Source: Akkermansia muciniphila
Lineage (GTDB): Bacteria > Verrucomicrobiota > Verrucomicrobiia > Opitutales > UBA953
Assembly (NCBI GenBank): GCA_943331445.1
Contig: CALQLO010000007.1
Location: 31,208 to 95,207 of the forward strand
Length of the DNA stretch: 64,000 nt
Direction: 5' to 3'
A program made the translations under genes and the position numbers. Within the stretch, counting starts at the first letter, position 1, and the number at the start of each line of letters is the position of its first letter. Positions 8,291-17,073 of this stretch are shown here, in pieces. The notes below the pieces were generated by a model. The model saw only the letters and a list, made by a program, of their open reading frames with translations. It was not told where the DNA came from and did no database searches.

Positions 8291-9025
8291 ATGCCCGCCA
8301 CCACCGCCAAGAAGCCGAAGTATCGTCGTATCGTGCTGAAAATCAGCGGCGAAGCGCTACGCAACGACTCGACGGGCGAAGCCATCGACAGCAAGGTCCT
8401 CGACCGCCTCGCCGAGGAGCTCCGCTCCATCCAGAAAATCGGCACCCAAGTCGCCGTCGTCGTCGGTGGCGGTAATATCTTTCGCGGCCTCGCCGGCGCC
8501 CGCGCCAATGGCACCGACCGCACGACGGGCGACAACATGGGCATGCTCGCCACGGTCATTAACGGACTCGCGCTCATGGACCGCCTCGAAAAGGCCGGCC
8601 TAGAGTGTCGCGTGATGACCGCCATCCCCATGGACCGTATCGCCGAGCCTTTCATCCAACGCCGCGCCACGCGCCACCTCGAGCGCGGCCGGATTGTCAT
8701 CTTCGTCGCCGGCACGGGAAATCCGTATTGCACGACGGACTACGCCGCCGCACTCCGCGCTAATGAAATCGGCGCCAACGCTATCCTTAAGGCCACCAAG
8801 GTCGACGGCGTCTACGACAAGGACCCGATGAAGCACAAAGACGCCAAGCGCTACACGCGCGTCTCCCACGCCGAAGCCCTCCAGAAACGCCTCGGCGTGA
8901 TGGATGCCGAAGCCTTCTCCCTCTGCGAAGCCAACAAGCTACCGATCATCGTGTTCTCAATGTCCGATAACGGCGCCGTCAAGAAAGCCGTCCTCGGCCA
9001 GCCCATCGGTACACTCGTCGCCTAA
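8291..9025 (+). CDS. pyrH: UMP kinase
   Basis: Phosphorylates UMP to UDP with ATP in pyrimidine nucleotide synthesis; cytoplasmic hexamer in characterised bacteria. The frame is open upstream to 8123, through the tRNA, but the ATG at 8291 gives 244 residues and starts just before the RIVLKISGEAL strand typical of the amino-acid-kinase family. Further signatures are VVGGGNIFRG, DNMGMLATVINGLAL, GTGNPYCTTD (the usual GTGNPFFTTD with Tyr-Cys in place of Phe-Phe) and KVDGVYDKDP. The next gene is frr, 34 bases downstream, the common bacterial pyrH-frr order; tsf is not adjacent. Confidence 0.96.
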   Translation: MPATTAKKPKYRRIVLKISGEALRNDSTGEAIDSKVLDRLAEELRSIQKIGTQVAVVVGGGNIFRGLAGARANGTDRTTGDNMGMLATVINGLALMDRLEKAGLECRVMTAIPMDRIAEPFIQRRATRHLERGRIVIFVAGTGNPYCTTDYAAALRANEIGANAILKATKVDGVYDKDPMKHKDAKRYTRVSHAEALQKRLGVMDAEAFSLCEANKLPIIVFSMSDNGAVKKAVLGQPIGTLVA

Positions 9026-9059
9026 ATTTCCAACCACCCACCCCACCCACATCAACTCT

Positions 9060-9626
9060 ATGGATATCAAGAAAGTCATCGCCGACGGCGCCAACGCCAT
9101 GAAAAAGGTCGTCGAACACACCCAGCACGAATTCGCCACGCTCCACACCGGTAAGGCCACCCCAAGTATGATCGAGAACATCCAGGTTCACGTGGAATCT
9201 TACGGCATGACGCAGCGCCTCAAGGACATGGCCGCCATCACCACCCCGGACGCCCAGACGATTGTCGTCCAGCCTTTCGACAAGGCCGTGATGGATGACA
9301 TCCGCAAAGCCATCCAGGCCGCCAACGTCGGCATCAACCCCGTCCCGCAGGGTAACTTCATGCGCTGCCCGGTTCCCTCCCTCTCCGGCGAACGCCGCCT
9401 CGAACTCGCCAAGCGCGCCACCCAGATGGCTGAAGAAGGTAAGGTCCGCGTCCGCAACGCCCGCCGCGACTCCCTCGAAACCCTGAAAAAGGGCAACAAG
9501 GATAAGGTCGTCACTGATGATGACTTAAAGCGCTCTGAAAAAGAGATCCAGACGCACACCGACAACTTCACCAAAGAGATCGAGAAGCATCTCAAGGCGA
9601 AGGAATCCGACCTGACCGGCAACTAA
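9060..9626 (+). CDS. frr: Ribosome recycling factor
   Basis: Splits post-termination ribosomes together with EF-G. The 188-residue product matches the family length of about 185 and shows the expected two-domain pattern: long N-terminal helix (MKKVVEHTQHEFATLHTGKA, where the family has R-x-G-R/K-A), the PLNQ-like segment, the second domain with VQPFDK and GINPVPQGN, and the C-terminal helical bundle VRNARRDS. The frame is open upstream inside pyrH but the ATG at 9060, preceded by pyrimidine-rich sequence, fits best. Follows pyrH closely and is probably cotranscribed with it. Confidence 0.96.
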   Translation: MDIKKVIADGANAMKKVVEHTQHEFATLHTGKATPSMIENIQVHVESYGMTQRLKDMAAITTPDAQTIVVQPFDKAVMDDIRKAIQAANVGINPVPQGNFMRCPVPSLSGERRLELAKRATQMAEEGKVRVRNARRDSLETLKKGNKDKVVTDDDLKRSEKEIQTHTDNFTKEIEKHLKAKESDLTGN

Positions 9627-9696
9627 GCCCACCCCGGCGACACCTGACGGCGCTCCCCCTCGGAACGCCGCCCTCCGACGCCGACTTTTTATTTCC

Positions 9697-10908
9697 ATGA
9701 ATATTCACGAATACCAAGCCAAAGAACTGTTCGCTCAGTTCGGCGTCGCCGTGCCCAAGGGCGTGGCGGTTAAATCCGCCGCCGAATTCGAAGGCGCCCT
9801 CGCCAAGATCGACACCGCTGGTGGCATCATGGTGAAATCCCAGATTCATGCGGGCGGCCGCGGTAAGGGCACTTTCACCGACGGCTTCAAGGGGGGCGTA
9901 AAGTTCTCGCCGACCAAGGAAAAGGCGCTCGAAAACGCCAAGGCGATGCTCGGCAACACCCTCGTAACCGCCCAGACGGGCGAAGCCGGCCGCAAGGTCC
10001 AGACCATCTATTTCACCGAGGCCGCCAATCTCGGCAAACGCCCCGACGGCCGGGATGACGAGTACTACCTCGCCATCCTCCTCGACCGCGCGACCTCTTT
10101 CCCGGTCATCGTCGCCTCCACCGAAGGCGGTATGGAAATCGAACACGTCGCCCACCACACGCCCGAGAAGATCTTCAAGGTGCACGTCGACCCCGCCGTC
10201 GGCCTCCAGGCCTTCCAAGCTCGCCAGATCGCCTTCTCGCTCGGCTTCTCCGGCGACCTCTTCAAACAGTGCGTCACGCTCGTCACTAAACTCTACCAGT
10301 TCTACTGGGAAAAGGATTGTGCAATGGTCGAAGTGAACCCGCTCTTGGTTACGAAGGAAGGTAAGCTCCTCGCCCTCGACGCTAAGGTATCTTTCGATGA
10401 CAACGCCCTCTTCCGTCACCCGGACGTAGTCGCCCTGCGCGACCTCAACGAAGAAGATGCCAAGGAAATCGAAGCCTCGAAATTCGGCCTCTCCTACATC
10501 GCCCTCGATGGCAACATCGCCTGCCTCGTCAACGGCGCCGGCCTCGCGATGTCCACGATGGATATCATCCAGCACTTCGGCGGTAGCCCGGCCAACTTCC
10601 TCGATGTCGGCGGCGGCGCCACCAAGGACCAGGTGACGGCGGCTTTCAAGATCATCCTGGGCGACGCCAACGTGAAGGGTATCCTGGTGAACATCTTCGG
10701 TGGTATTATGGACTGTAACGTGATCGCCACTGGCATCATCGAAGCAGTCAAGGAAACCGGCCTCAAACTCCCCCTTGTGGTGCGCCTCGAAGGCAACAAC
10801 GTCGAAGCCGGCAAGGCCACCCTCGCCGCTTCGGGTCTGACGATCGTGTCAGGCGATTCGATGGCCGACGCAGCCCAGAAGATCGTAAAGCTGGTCAACA
10901 ACAAGTAA
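9697..10908 (+). CDS. sucC: Succinyl-CoA synthetase, beta subunit
   Basis: With SucD interconverts succinyl-CoA and succinate in the TCA cycle with substrate-level phosphorylation of ADP (or GDP). The 403 residues are slightly longer than E. coli SucC (388). N-terminal [12 protein letters not shown] is diagnostic, followed by the ATP-grasp region ([20 protein letters not shown] with metal ligands; [15 protein letters not shown]) and the C-terminal CoA-ligase fold ([22 protein letters not shown]). The Ala/Glu motif for nucleotide preference cannot be judged reliably by eye. It precedes sucD by 19 bases in one operon. Confidence 0.97.
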   Translation: MNIHEYQAKELFAQFGVAVPKGVAVKSAAEFEGALAKIDTAGGIMVKSQIHAGGRGKGTFTDGFKGGVKFSPTKEKALENAKAMLGNTLVTAQTGEAGRKVQTIYFTEAANLGKRPDGRDDEYYLAILLDRATSFPVIVASTEGGMEIEHVAHHTPEKIFKVHVDPAVGLQAFQARQIAFSLGFSGDLFKQCVTLVTKLYQFYWEKDCAMVEVNPLLVTKEGKLLALDAKVSFDDNALFRHPDVVALRDLNEEDAKEIEASKFGLSYIALDGNIACLVNGAGLAMSTMDIIQHFGGSPANFLDVGGGATKDQVTAAFKIILGDANVKGILVNIFGGIMDCNVIATGIIEAVKETGLKLPLVVRLEGNNVEAGKATLAASGLTIVSGDSMADAAQKIVKLVNNK

Positions 10909-10927
10909 TCCCTTACCGCACACTCTC

Positions 10928-11833
10928 ATGTCTATTCTCGTTAAAGAAGATACCCGCATCCTCGTCCAAGGCATCACGGGCGACTTCGGCGCACGCCACG
11001 CCCGCCTCTCACTTGATTACGGCTCCCAAGTCGTCGCCGGCGTCACCCCGGGCAAGGGCGGGCAAGTCTTCGAACACGCCGGCAAGAAGGTCCCGATCTT
11101 CAACACCGTCGCCGAAGCCGCTAAGCAAACCGGCGCCACGGTCTCCGCGATCTTCGTCCCCCCACCCTTCGCGGCCGACGCCATCCTGGAGTGCTTCGAC
11201 GCTGACCTCGACCTGGCTGTGGCCATCACGGAAGGCATCCCCGTCCGCGACATGGTGCGTGCCAAGCGCGCCATGGCCGGCCGCCGCACCCGCCTCATTG
11301 GCCCGAACTGCCCTGGCCTCGTGACCCCCGGTCGCGGCGACAAGTCTTCCGGCGGCTGCCGCATCGGTATCGCCCCTGGCTACATTCATAAGCGCGGTAA
11401 CGTCGGCGTGGTCTCCCGTTCCGGCACCTTGACCTACGAGGCGGTCTGGCAGCTTACCTGCCGCGGCAAAGGTCAATCGACCTGCGTCGGCATCGGTGGC
11501 GACCCTGTCAACGGTACCTCGCACCTCGACGTCATTAAGCTCTTTAACGACGACCCGGAAACCGAAGCGATCATCATGATCGGCGAAATCGGCGGTAACG
11601 CTGAAGTCGAAGCCGCTCGCTGGATCAAAGAGCACTGCAAGAAACCCGTCGCGGGTTTCATCGCAGGCGCCACCGCTCCAGCCGGTCGTCGCATGGGCCA
11701 CGCCGGTGCCGTCATCGGCGGCGCTGAGGATACTGCCGCTGCGAAGATTAAGATCTTCCAGGAATGCGGTATCTCCGTAGCCGTCACTCCCTCTGACATG
11801 GCCGACGCCCTGCTACGCATCTGGAAGGGCTGA
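10928..11833 (+). CDS. sucD: Succinyl-CoA synthetase, alpha subunit
   Basis: CoA-binding and phosphohistidine-carrying subunit of succinyl-CoA synthetase. The 301-residue product shows the Rossmann-like CoA-binding N-terminus ([13 protein letters not shown]), [11 protein letters not shown], the [10 protein letters not shown] segment, [10 protein letters not shown], and the active-site motif GHAGA with His258 as the likely phosphorylated residue. E. coli SucD has 289 residues; the extra length is near residue 130 (GRRTRLI) and 140-150 ([13 protein letters not shown]). Operon partner of sucC; followed by a strong terminator. Confidence 0.97.
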   Translation: MSILVKEDTRILVQGITGDFGARHARLSLDYGSQVVAGVTPGKGGQVFEHAGKKVPIFNTVAEAAKQTGATVSAIFVPPPFAADAILECFDADLDLAVAITEGIPVRDMVRAKRAMAGRRTRLIGPNCPGLVTPGRGDKSSGGCRIGIAPGYIHKRGNVGVVSRSGTLTYEAVWQLTCRGKGQSTCVGIGGDPVNGTSHLDVIKLFNDDPETEAIIMIGEIGGNAEVEAARWIKEHCKKPVAGFIAGATAPAGRRMGHAGAVIGGAEDTAAAKIKIFQECGISVAVTPSDMADALLRIWKG

Positions 11834-11857
11834 GCAAACCGACATCAAAACGTAACC

Positions 11858-11890
11858 AAAAGGCCATATTATATGGCCTTTTTTGTTTTA
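11858..11890 (+). terminator. Terminator after sucCD
   Basis: Symmetric stem AAAAGGCCATA / TATGGCCTTTT with an AT-rich tip, followed by further T residues, 24 bases after the sucD stop. The A-tract on the left makes it potentially bidirectional. Confidence 0.88.
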
Positions 11891-11937
11891 CTGCACAAGT
11901 GCGGACCGCAAGGTCGAGAGCCCTAGCCCACCCAACC

Positions 11938-12195
11938 ATGACCGACACCCCTCCTCCCTCGATTGCCACCCCAGCGCCAGCCACTGCTCCGAAGAGCCGC
12001 CTCACCTACATCCTTTTAGCCTGGTTCCTTGGTGTCTTTGGCGTGCACAACTTCTACTCTGGCCACAAGAAACATGGCTTCATCAAGTTGGGGCTCCTCG
12101 TCGCCTGCGGCCTCGGCCTGCTGGCCAACCCGATTTGGTGCATCATTGAGATGATCACCGTCAAGCAGGACTCCGAAGGCGTTAACTTCAACTAA
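11938..12195 (+). CDS. TM2-domain membrane protein
   Basis: An 85-residue protein with a Pro/Thr/Ala-rich N-terminal tail (about 22 residues) followed by a TM2 domain: a first helix LTYILLAWFLGVFGVHNFYSG, a short HKKHGFIKLG turn, and a second helix LLVACGLGLLANPIWCIIEM, then the VKQDSEGVNFN tail. The GVHNFYSG motif and two closely spaced helices define the family. An ATG at 11938 was chosen over an upstream ATG at 11899 because the extension is Arg-rich and out of character. Function of TM2 proteins in bacteria is not known in detail. It sits between two strong terminators, so it is probably a single-gene unit. Confidence 0.85.
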   Translation: MTDTPPPSIATPAPATAPKSRLTYILLAWFLGVFGVHNFYSGHKKHGFIKLGLLVACGLGLLANPIWCIIEMITVKQDSEGVNFN

Positions 12196-12212
12196 GCCCT
12201 GCCGTTTCAAAT

Positions 12213-12243
12213 AAAAAGGCCGCTCAACTGGGCGGCCTTTTTT
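12213..12243 (+). terminator. Terminator after the first TM2 gene
   Basis: Stem AAAAAGGCCGC paired with GCGGCCTTTTT around TCAACTGG, then T-rich sequence. It resembles the two neighbouring terminators in its AAAAGGCC core. Confidence 0.9.
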
Positions 12244-12317
12244 GTGCCCTCCCGCCCGCCAAACCTCCGCCCTTGATTTGGCTTTAACCCCCGCTCCACC
12301 CCGAGTACACCTACTCT

Positions 12318-12740
12318 ATGTGGTACTACGAACAAAACGGTAATCGGGTCGGACCTGTCGACGATGCCACCATGCGCGGCCTCATCGCCAACCGAACCAT
12401 CACCATCGACACGCTCGTCTGGACCAACGGCATGGCCAACTGGACCCCTCTCCAGCAAACCCAACTCGCTGCCGGCCTGCCCGTCCCGCCGCCTTCGCTC
12501 TACGCAACACCCCAAGTCAATCATGGAACCGCCAAGGACCGCGTTGCCTACGTGCTGCTGGCCGTCTTCTTCGGTCATCTGGGGATACACAATTTCTTCG
12601 CAGGCTATAATTCCCGAGCCGTCACCCAGTTACTCATCTGCTTGCTAACTTGCGGTATCGGGGGCATCGGCACCTGGGTTTGGGCCATCATCGAAGCCTG
12701 CACGGTGGAACAGGATGCCAACGGCGTCCGCTTCAAGTAA
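12318..12740 (+). CDS. GYF_2 (DUF4339) plus TM2 membrane protein
   Basis: A 140-residue protein. Residues 1-45 match the GYF_2/DUF4339 pattern (WYYEQNGNRVGPVDDATMRGLI, TLVWTNGMANWTPL), thought to be a peptide-binding module. A Pro-rich linker follows, then a TM2 domain (YVLLAVFFGHLGIHNFFAGY, second helix about 108-128, and the tail VEQDANGVRFK). The tail closely mirrors the VKQDSEGVNFN tail of the TM2 protein just upstream, so the two are likely paralogues from a local duplication with one gaining the GYF_2 module. No partner is obvious. Confidence 0.88.
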   Translation: MWYYEQNGNRVGPVDDATMRGLIANRTITIDTLVWTNGMANWTPLQQTQLAAGLPVPPPSLYATPQVNHGTAKDRVAYVLLAVFFGHLGIHNFFAGYNSRAVTQLLICLLTCGIGGIGTWVWAIIEACTVEQDANGVRFK

Positions 12741-12806
12741 GCTGGCCCGGGGGCGTAAGTTATCCGGCTGGTCTCCGCCCAGCGTCATCCTAGGCTCGCA
12801 TTACCC

Positions 12807-13601
12807 ATGCGTGCCCGCGCCCTGTTCGCACTTCTGCCGCTTCTAGCCCTGCACGGCCAGGAGCAGCCAGCACATCAGATTCGGGTCGACGCCAACGGCT
12901 TCGAATCCCGTGAGCAGGATATCACCAAGGTCTGTCTTTCAGCTGTCGCCGAATTACAGAAATACTGCCGGGAACTACCGACCGAAAACGTGGTCATCCA
13001 GCATGGGAGCAAAAATCCGATCACACTCTTCCAGCGGAACCCGCAGGGGGAAATCGTCGTTAGATTAAATACGGGGAAGACCTTCTGGTCCCAATACGCC
13101 TACCAGGTCGCACATGAAATCTGCCATGTGCACTGTGGCTTCCGTGAAGGGCCCCGCGAGAACCTCTGGTTCGAAGAATCCATCTGCGAGACAGCCTCGC
13201 TCTTCTGCCTGCGGGCCATGGCGAAAACCTGGCAGGCCAAGCCTCCCTATCCGAACTGGGTCAGTTACGCCCCGGCCTTAGCCAAATATGCGGATGAAGT
13301 CATTACGAAGCGCACCTATAAGGCCGAATTCGAAACCAAAGGTCTGGCTAAGTTCTTCCGAGATCATGAGCCCGAATTCAGGGGTAACGCCACCGACCGC
13401 CAACTGAACGGGGCCCTCGCCTTGGCGCTCCTCCCGCACTTTGAGGAGCAGCCGGCCCGCTGGGCTGCCCTACGCTGGCTCAATGCCACCGCTCGCCCTG
13501 ACAACGAATCATTCGGCGCCTACCTGAAGCGATGGGAGCAAAACACTCCCACCGAGCACAAGGAAACCGTGCGAGGTATCCAAAAGCTCTTCGGGCTCTA
13601 A
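12807..13601 (+). CDS. Putative exported zinc metalloprotease (HExxH)
   Basis: A 264-residue protein with a signal peptide (ALFALLPLLALHG). The motif HEICH at residues 103-107 lies in a helix-like segment and is followed about 17 residues later by WFEESICETASLF, whose glutamates (123, 124 or 128) could be the third zinc ligand as in gluzincins. The rest is alpha-helical without recognisable domains. I infer a periplasmic or secreted peptidase; no family name can be assigned with confidence, and a non-proteolytic role is possible. A bidirectional terminator separates it from the convergent leuD. Confidence 0.7.
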   Translation: MRARALFALLPLLALHGQEQPAHQIRVDANGFESREQDITKVCLSAVAELQKYCRELPTENVVIQHGSKNPITLFQRNPQGEIVVRLNTGKTFWSQYAYQVAHEICHVHCGFREGPRENLWFEESICETASLFCLRAMAKTWQAKPPYPNWVSYAPALAKYADEVITKRTYKAEFETKGLAKFFRDHEPEFRGNATDRQLNGALALALLPHFEEQPARWAALRWLNATARPDNESFGAYLKRWEQNTPTEHKETVRGIQKLFGL

Positions 13602-13602
13602 A

Positions 13603-13637
13603 AACGAAAAGGCCACCCAACGGGCGGCCTTTTCGTT
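13603..13637. terminator. Bidirectional terminator between convergent genes
   Basis: Arms AACGAAAAGGCC and GGCCTTTTCGTT are perfectly complementary, extended inward by CCC/GGG across single mismatches. It lies between the stops of the metalloprotease gene (13601) and leuD (13653), and serves both directions. Confidence 0.88.
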
Positions 13638-13652
13638 AACTCCAGCTCCAGC

Positions 13653-14273
13653 TTACTTACCAGCGACGTAAGCGAGACCGCCGGCGGTCTTGGCCACGGA
13701 GTCGGCGCCTTCGAGGAGATCGGCAATCGGGTCCCACTTACCGTTGACGAGGCCATCGCGGGCGGAGGCGGCAATGTCAGCCTTCCAGCTCTTGACGCCA
13801 GCGGAGACGGTGAGCTTCTCGACGTCGACGGTGACCTCAACGTTCGGATTGGCGCGCACAAAGGCGTCGCACTCGGCGAGGTCTTCCTTGGAAAGGGTCA
13901 GGCAAGGCACACCGAGGGTGGTGGAGTTGCCGAAGAAGATCTCGGCGAAGCTGCCGCCCACGAAGGCCGTAAAACCGAAGCGCCAAAGCGACTGAGGGGC
14001 GTGCTCGCGCGAACTTCCGCAACCGAAGTTGAAGCCGACAACCATGACGCCCTGCTTCGCGGCGGCGATCCGCCCAGCCTGGGCCGAGTTCATCGGATGC
14101 GGACGCTCCTTGCCATCAGGGCCGGTGCGCTCGTCCCGGAAAGCGTGTTCGCCGAGACCATCAAAGGTCACGCAACGGAGAAAACGCGCGGGGATAATGC
14201 GGTCGGTATCGATGTCGTCGCCGGGGACGGCGAGGGCGAGGGCTTTGACCTGGGTGATTTTAGCGAGGGACAT
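13653..14273 (-). CDS. leuD: 3-isopropylmalate dehydratase, small subunit
   Basis: With LeuC isomerises 2-isopropylmalate to 3-isopropylmalate in leucine synthesis. The 206-residue protein has the swivel-domain signatures DDIDTDRIIPARFL, NFGCGSSREHAPQSL and FAEIFFGNS, and its length matches the E. coli type (about 201). It is the third gene of a leftward leuC, small gene, leuD operon; a 16-base gap separates it from the small gene. Gene starts without a visible Shine-Dalgarno sequence. Confidence 0.96.
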   Translation of the reverse strand: MSLAKITQVKALALAVPGDDIDTDRIIPARFLRCVTFDGLGEHAFRDERTGPDGKERPHPMNSAQAGRIAAAKQGVMVVGFNFGCGSSREHAPQSLWRFGFTAFVGGSFAEIFFGNSTTLGVPCLTLSKEDLAECDAFVRANPNVEVTVDVEKLTVSAGVKSWKADIAASARDGLVNGKWDPIADLLEGADSVAKTAGGLAYVAGK

Positions 14274-14289
14274 GGCGGTTTAAAAGGGA

Positions 14290-14580
14290 TTAGGCGGCGA
14301 CGGGGCGACGAATGACGCAGACGGGCATGGCGAGGGCAGCCGCCAGCGAAACGAGGCGCTCTTCGGCGATCGAAGCGGCAATCGTCTCGTCGGCGAAGAG
14401 GAGCGCATGACCGTCGACGACCCAAGGAAGGGTCACCGTGCAGACAGGCTTACCGTCGTAATGAGCGTCGACGCGGACATCGCGCTGCAAGGCTAGCCCC
14501 TCAGCCGAGCAAGCGGCGGCGACATCATCGCCCTGAGCGATACGCTCAAGCACACGGTCGACTGGCGCGGAGACGGACAT
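14290..14580 (-). CDS. Unknown 96-residue protein inserted between leuC and leuD
   Basis: The ATG (14580-14578) overlaps the leuC TGA by one base (TGATG), so translation is almost certainly coupled. The product is soluble, Ala/Val-rich (APVDRVLERIAQGDDVAAACSAEG near the start; a central block of beta character, ALQRDVRVDAHYDGKPV; and ALLFADETIAASIAEERLVS) and lacks cysteine-rich or nucleotide-binding motifs. I recognise no family. Position and coupling suggest a role with the isopropylmalate dehydratase, for instance assembly, stability or regulation, but that is inference. Codon use matches the neighbouring genes, which argues that it is real. Confidence 0.75.
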   Translation of the reverse strand: MSVSAPVDRVLERIAQGDDVAAACSAEGLALQRDVRVDAHYDGKPVCTVTLPWVVDGHALLFADETIAASIAEERLVSLAAALAMPVCVIRRPVAA

Positions 14581-15986
14581 CAGACCTTGAAGACTTCGCG
14601 GGCGTCGGAAACCACGCCAGTGATTGCCGCGGCGGCGACCATGAGCGGGCTCATCAGGACGGTACGCCCTGTCTGGGAGCCCTGACGGCCTTTGAAGTTA
14701 CGGTTTGAAGAGCTGGCGCACAACTGGTCGCCGACCAGCTTGTCGGGATTCATTGCGAGGCACATCGAACAACCCGCACCGCGCCATTCGAAGCCAGCTT
14801 CGATATAGATCTTATCCAAGCCTTCATGGACGGCTTGGATGGCGGTGAGCTGCGAGCCAGGAACCACGATCGCCTTGACGCTCGAGCTGACCTTGCGACC
14901 CTTGAGGTACTTGGCGACCTCGCGGAGGTCGGAGATGCGGCCGTTGGTGCAGGAGCCGAGGAAGCAGACATCAACCTTGGTGCCCTTGATTGCGGTGTTC
15001 GGCGCAAGCTTCATGTGCGCGTAAGCGTCTTCAGCCGTCTGGCGGTCAGCAGCATTAAGGGTTTCAAGCGCGGGCATCTTCTCGTCGATGAACACGGCCT
15101 GTCCCGGGGTGATGCCCCAGGTGACGGTCGGGCGGATATCCTCGGCTTTGAAGACTTTGACATCGTCATACTGGCAACCGGCATCGGAAGCAAAGGAAGC
15201 CCAGCGGGCCACGGCCGCATCCCAATCGGCGGCTTTGGGGGCAAAGGGCTTACCCTTGATGTAATCGAAAGTCTTCTGGTCCGGATTGACGTAACCGCAA
15301 CGGGCGCCGCCTTCGATGGACATATTGCAAACCGTCATCCTCTCCTCGAGGGAGAAGCCGTCAAACGTGGAGCCGGCGTATTCGTAAGCGAAGCCGATAC
15401 CGCCGTTGACGCCGAGGACGCGGATGATGTGCAGGATGACATCCTTGGCGTAGACGCCGGGAGCCAACTTTCCATTCACCTCAATGCGGCGAACCTTAAG
15501 CGGGCTGAGGGCGAGGGTCTGCGTGGCGAGGACATCGCGCACCTGCGTGGTACCAATACCGAAGGCAATCGCGCCAAAGGCACCATGCGTGGCGGTATGG
15601 GAGTCGCCGCAGGCAATCGTGGTGCCGGGCTGGGTGATACCCTGCTCCGGGCCGACCATGTGGACGATACCCTGAGTGCCAGTGGTGGTGTCGAAGAAGC
15701 GGATGCCGTAGTCCTTAGTATTCTTACGGAGAGCCTCGATCATCTCCTGAGCAATCGGATCGGAATAGGGTTCCTTGAGCTCATTCGTCGGGACGATGTG
15801 GTCGACGGTAGCGAAAGTACGCTGGGGGTACTTCACCTTGAGACCCAGGTCTCGGAGCATGCCGAAGGCCTGGGGACTCGTCACCTCGTGGATGAGGTGC
15901 GTGCCGATGAATAATTGGGTCTGCCCATTAGGCAACTTGCGCACCGTATGCGCTTCCCAAACTTTCTGGAACAGGGTCTTGGCCAT
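14580..15986 (-). CDS. leuC: 3-isopropylmalate dehydratase, large subunit
   Basis: Aconitase-family catalytic subunit with a 4Fe-4S cluster. The 468-residue protein starts [13 protein letters not shown] and has the cluster cysteines in [11 protein letters not shown] (Cys346) and [11 protein letters not shown] (Cys406, Cys409), plus SDGCHTAT-like [19 protein letters not shown] and [13 protein letters not shown]. The arrangement matches the E. coli type of LeuC. First gene of the leu operon; downstream genes are translationally coupled. Upstream, the leader to purU (divergent) contains overlapping inverted repeats described separately. Confidence 0.97.
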   Translation of the reverse strand: MAKTLFQKVWEAHTVRKLPNGQTQLFIGTHLIHEVTSPQAFGMLRDLGLKVKYPQRTFATVDHIVPTNELKEPYSDPIAQEMIEALRKNTKDYGIRFFDTTTGTQGIVHMVGPEQGITQPGTTIACGDSHTATHGAFGAIAFGIGTTQVRDVLATQTLALSPLKVRRIEVNGKLAPGVYAKDVILHIIRVLGVNGGIGFAYEYAGSTFDGFSLEERMTVCNMSIEGGARCGYVNPDQKTFDYIKGKPFAPKAADWDAAVARWASFASDAGCQYDDVKVFKAEDIRPTVTWGITPGQAVFIDEKMPALETLNAADRQTAEDAYAHMKLAPNTAIKGTKVDVCFLGSCTNGRISDLREVAKYLKGRKVSSSVKAIVVPGSQLTAIQAVHEGLDKIYIEAGFEWRGAGCSMCLAMNPDKLVGDQLCASSSNRNFKGRQGSQTGRTVLMSPLMVAAAAITGVVSDAREVFKV

Positions 15987-16030
15987 CTGAGTAAAAGGTG
16001 AAGGGTCAACGTAGGAATGGGAAGGGGCGG

Positions 16031-16112
16031 GTCAATCCCGCAGGCGAACCCGCATCTGGTCATATTTTGCGTGAAAAGCGGCGGACACGAACCCCCGTAC
16101 CTCCGCCGTGTC
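16031..16112 (-). promoter_or_regulatory. Inverted repeats in the leuC leader region
   Basis: Within the 162-base gap between leuC and purU, GGCGGA (16080-16085) can pair with TCCGCC (16102-16107), while GACACG (16084-16089) can pair with CGTGTC (16107-16112); the two hairpins overlap and exclude each other. Nearer leuC, GCGGGT and ACCCGC form a third weak stem. A short frame starting at 16063 on the minus strand encodes a Leu-rich segment (PTLTLHLLL) that overlaps the leuC start out of frame. This could be an attenuation-like leader, but the stems are short and there is no terminator T-run. Confidence 0.25.
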
Positions 16113-16148
16113 TTGACCCTCGCACCCATCCCCTTCCATCTTCCATGC

Positions 16149-17003
16149 ATGGCCCGCATCCTCACCCTCAGCTTCTCCTGCCCCGATACCAGCGGCATCG
16201 TGGCCGAGGTTTCGGCTTTTGTGGCAAGCCACGGCGGTTCGATCACCGAGGCTAGCCAGCATACCGAATCTGAACTGGGCCGTTTCTTCATGCGGGTGGA
16301 AATCAACGCGGATTCCCTGGATTTCCCGGCCGATAAGTTCAGTGAACTTTTCACCCCTGTCGCCACGAAATTCGGAATGGAGTGGACGCTCTCCGACTCA
16401 GCCAAACTCCGGCGTGTAATCCTCCTCTGCTCCAAGCAGGAACACTGCCTCTACGATTTGCTGGCCCGCCAAGTCGCCCAAGATTTCCCTTTCGTGGTGC
16501 CTTGCGTAATCTCCAACCACGAAGACCACCGAAAAATTGTCGAAGCCCACGGCATCCCGTTCCACTTCGTGCCCGTCACCCCAGAAACTAAACACGCCGC
16601 CTTCCGCAAGATGGAGCAGATTTTCCGCCAAGAGCAAGCGGACCTGATTGTGCTCGCCCGCTACATGCAGGTGCTCGACTCCGAACTCTGCCGCAACTTT
16701 GCGGGCAAAATCATCAACATCCACCACTCGTTCCTGCCTTCGTTCGCCGGCGCCAAGCCGTACCATCAGGCCCATCGCCGCGGCGTGAAACTCATCGGCG
16801 CGACCTGCCACTTCGTCACCCCAGAACTGGATGAAGGACCTATCGTGGAACAAGACGTCATCCGCATCGACCACTCCGATACGCCGGAAGACATGGCCCA
16901 TCTCGGCAAGGATATTGAAAAGGTAGTCTTAGCCCGCGGCTTGCGCGCAGTCGTCGAGGACCGCGTGCTCCTCGCGGGTAATAAGACCGTTATCTTCCGT
17001 TAA
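16149..17003 (+). CDS. purU: Formyltetrahydrofolate deformylase
   Basis: Hydrolyses 10-formyl-THF to THF and formate, balancing one-carbon pools and feeding formate to PurT. The product (284 residues from ATG 16149; E. coli PurU 280) has an N-terminal ACT domain (ILTLSFSCPDTSGIVAEVSAF) and a C-terminal formyltransferase fold with VVPCVISNHEDHR, VLARYMQVLD, NIHHSFLPSF (catalytic Asn/His) and DEGPIVEQDV (catalytic Asp). An upstream in-frame ATG at 16145 is out of frame, and the open frame extending to 16017 encodes an unlikely N-terminus. Divergent from leuC. Confidence 0.95.
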   Translation: MARILTLSFSCPDTSGIVAEVSAFVASHGGSITEASQHTESELGRFFMRVEINADSLDFPADKFSELFTPVATKFGMEWTLSDSAKLRRVILLCSKQEHCLYDLLARQVAQDFPFVVPCVISNHEDHRKIVEAHGIPFHFVPVTPETKHAAFRKMEQIFRQEQADLIVLARYMQVLDSELCRNFAGKIINIHHSFLPSFAGAKPYHQAHRRGVKLIGATCHFVTPELDEGPIVEQDVIRIDHSDTPEDMAHLGKDIEKVVLARGLRAVVEDRVLLAGNKTVIFR

Positions 17004-17073
17004 AATCAGGCCGGCGAGCAGGTTTGACGTTGGCGGTGAGGTTGTAAAAGGCATCTTGGGACGACCCCTCCCC

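Noticed and set aside
9592..10575. A 327-codon open frame antisense to sucC
   Set aside because: sucC is a full-length match on the plus strand. The antisense product is acidic, Val/Glu/Gly-rich and without a motif.
14826..15914. A 362-codon open frame antisense to leuC
   Set aside because: High-GC codon bias on the real strand opens the opposite frame. Its composition is Gly/Ala/Asp-rich without any known motif, and leuC is a complete match to its family.
16030..16110. A tRNA-like segment with GGGTTCG-type sequences in the leuC leader
   Set aside because: No cloverleaf with matching acceptor, D and anticodon stems can be drawn; the similarity is limited to the T-arm-like string.
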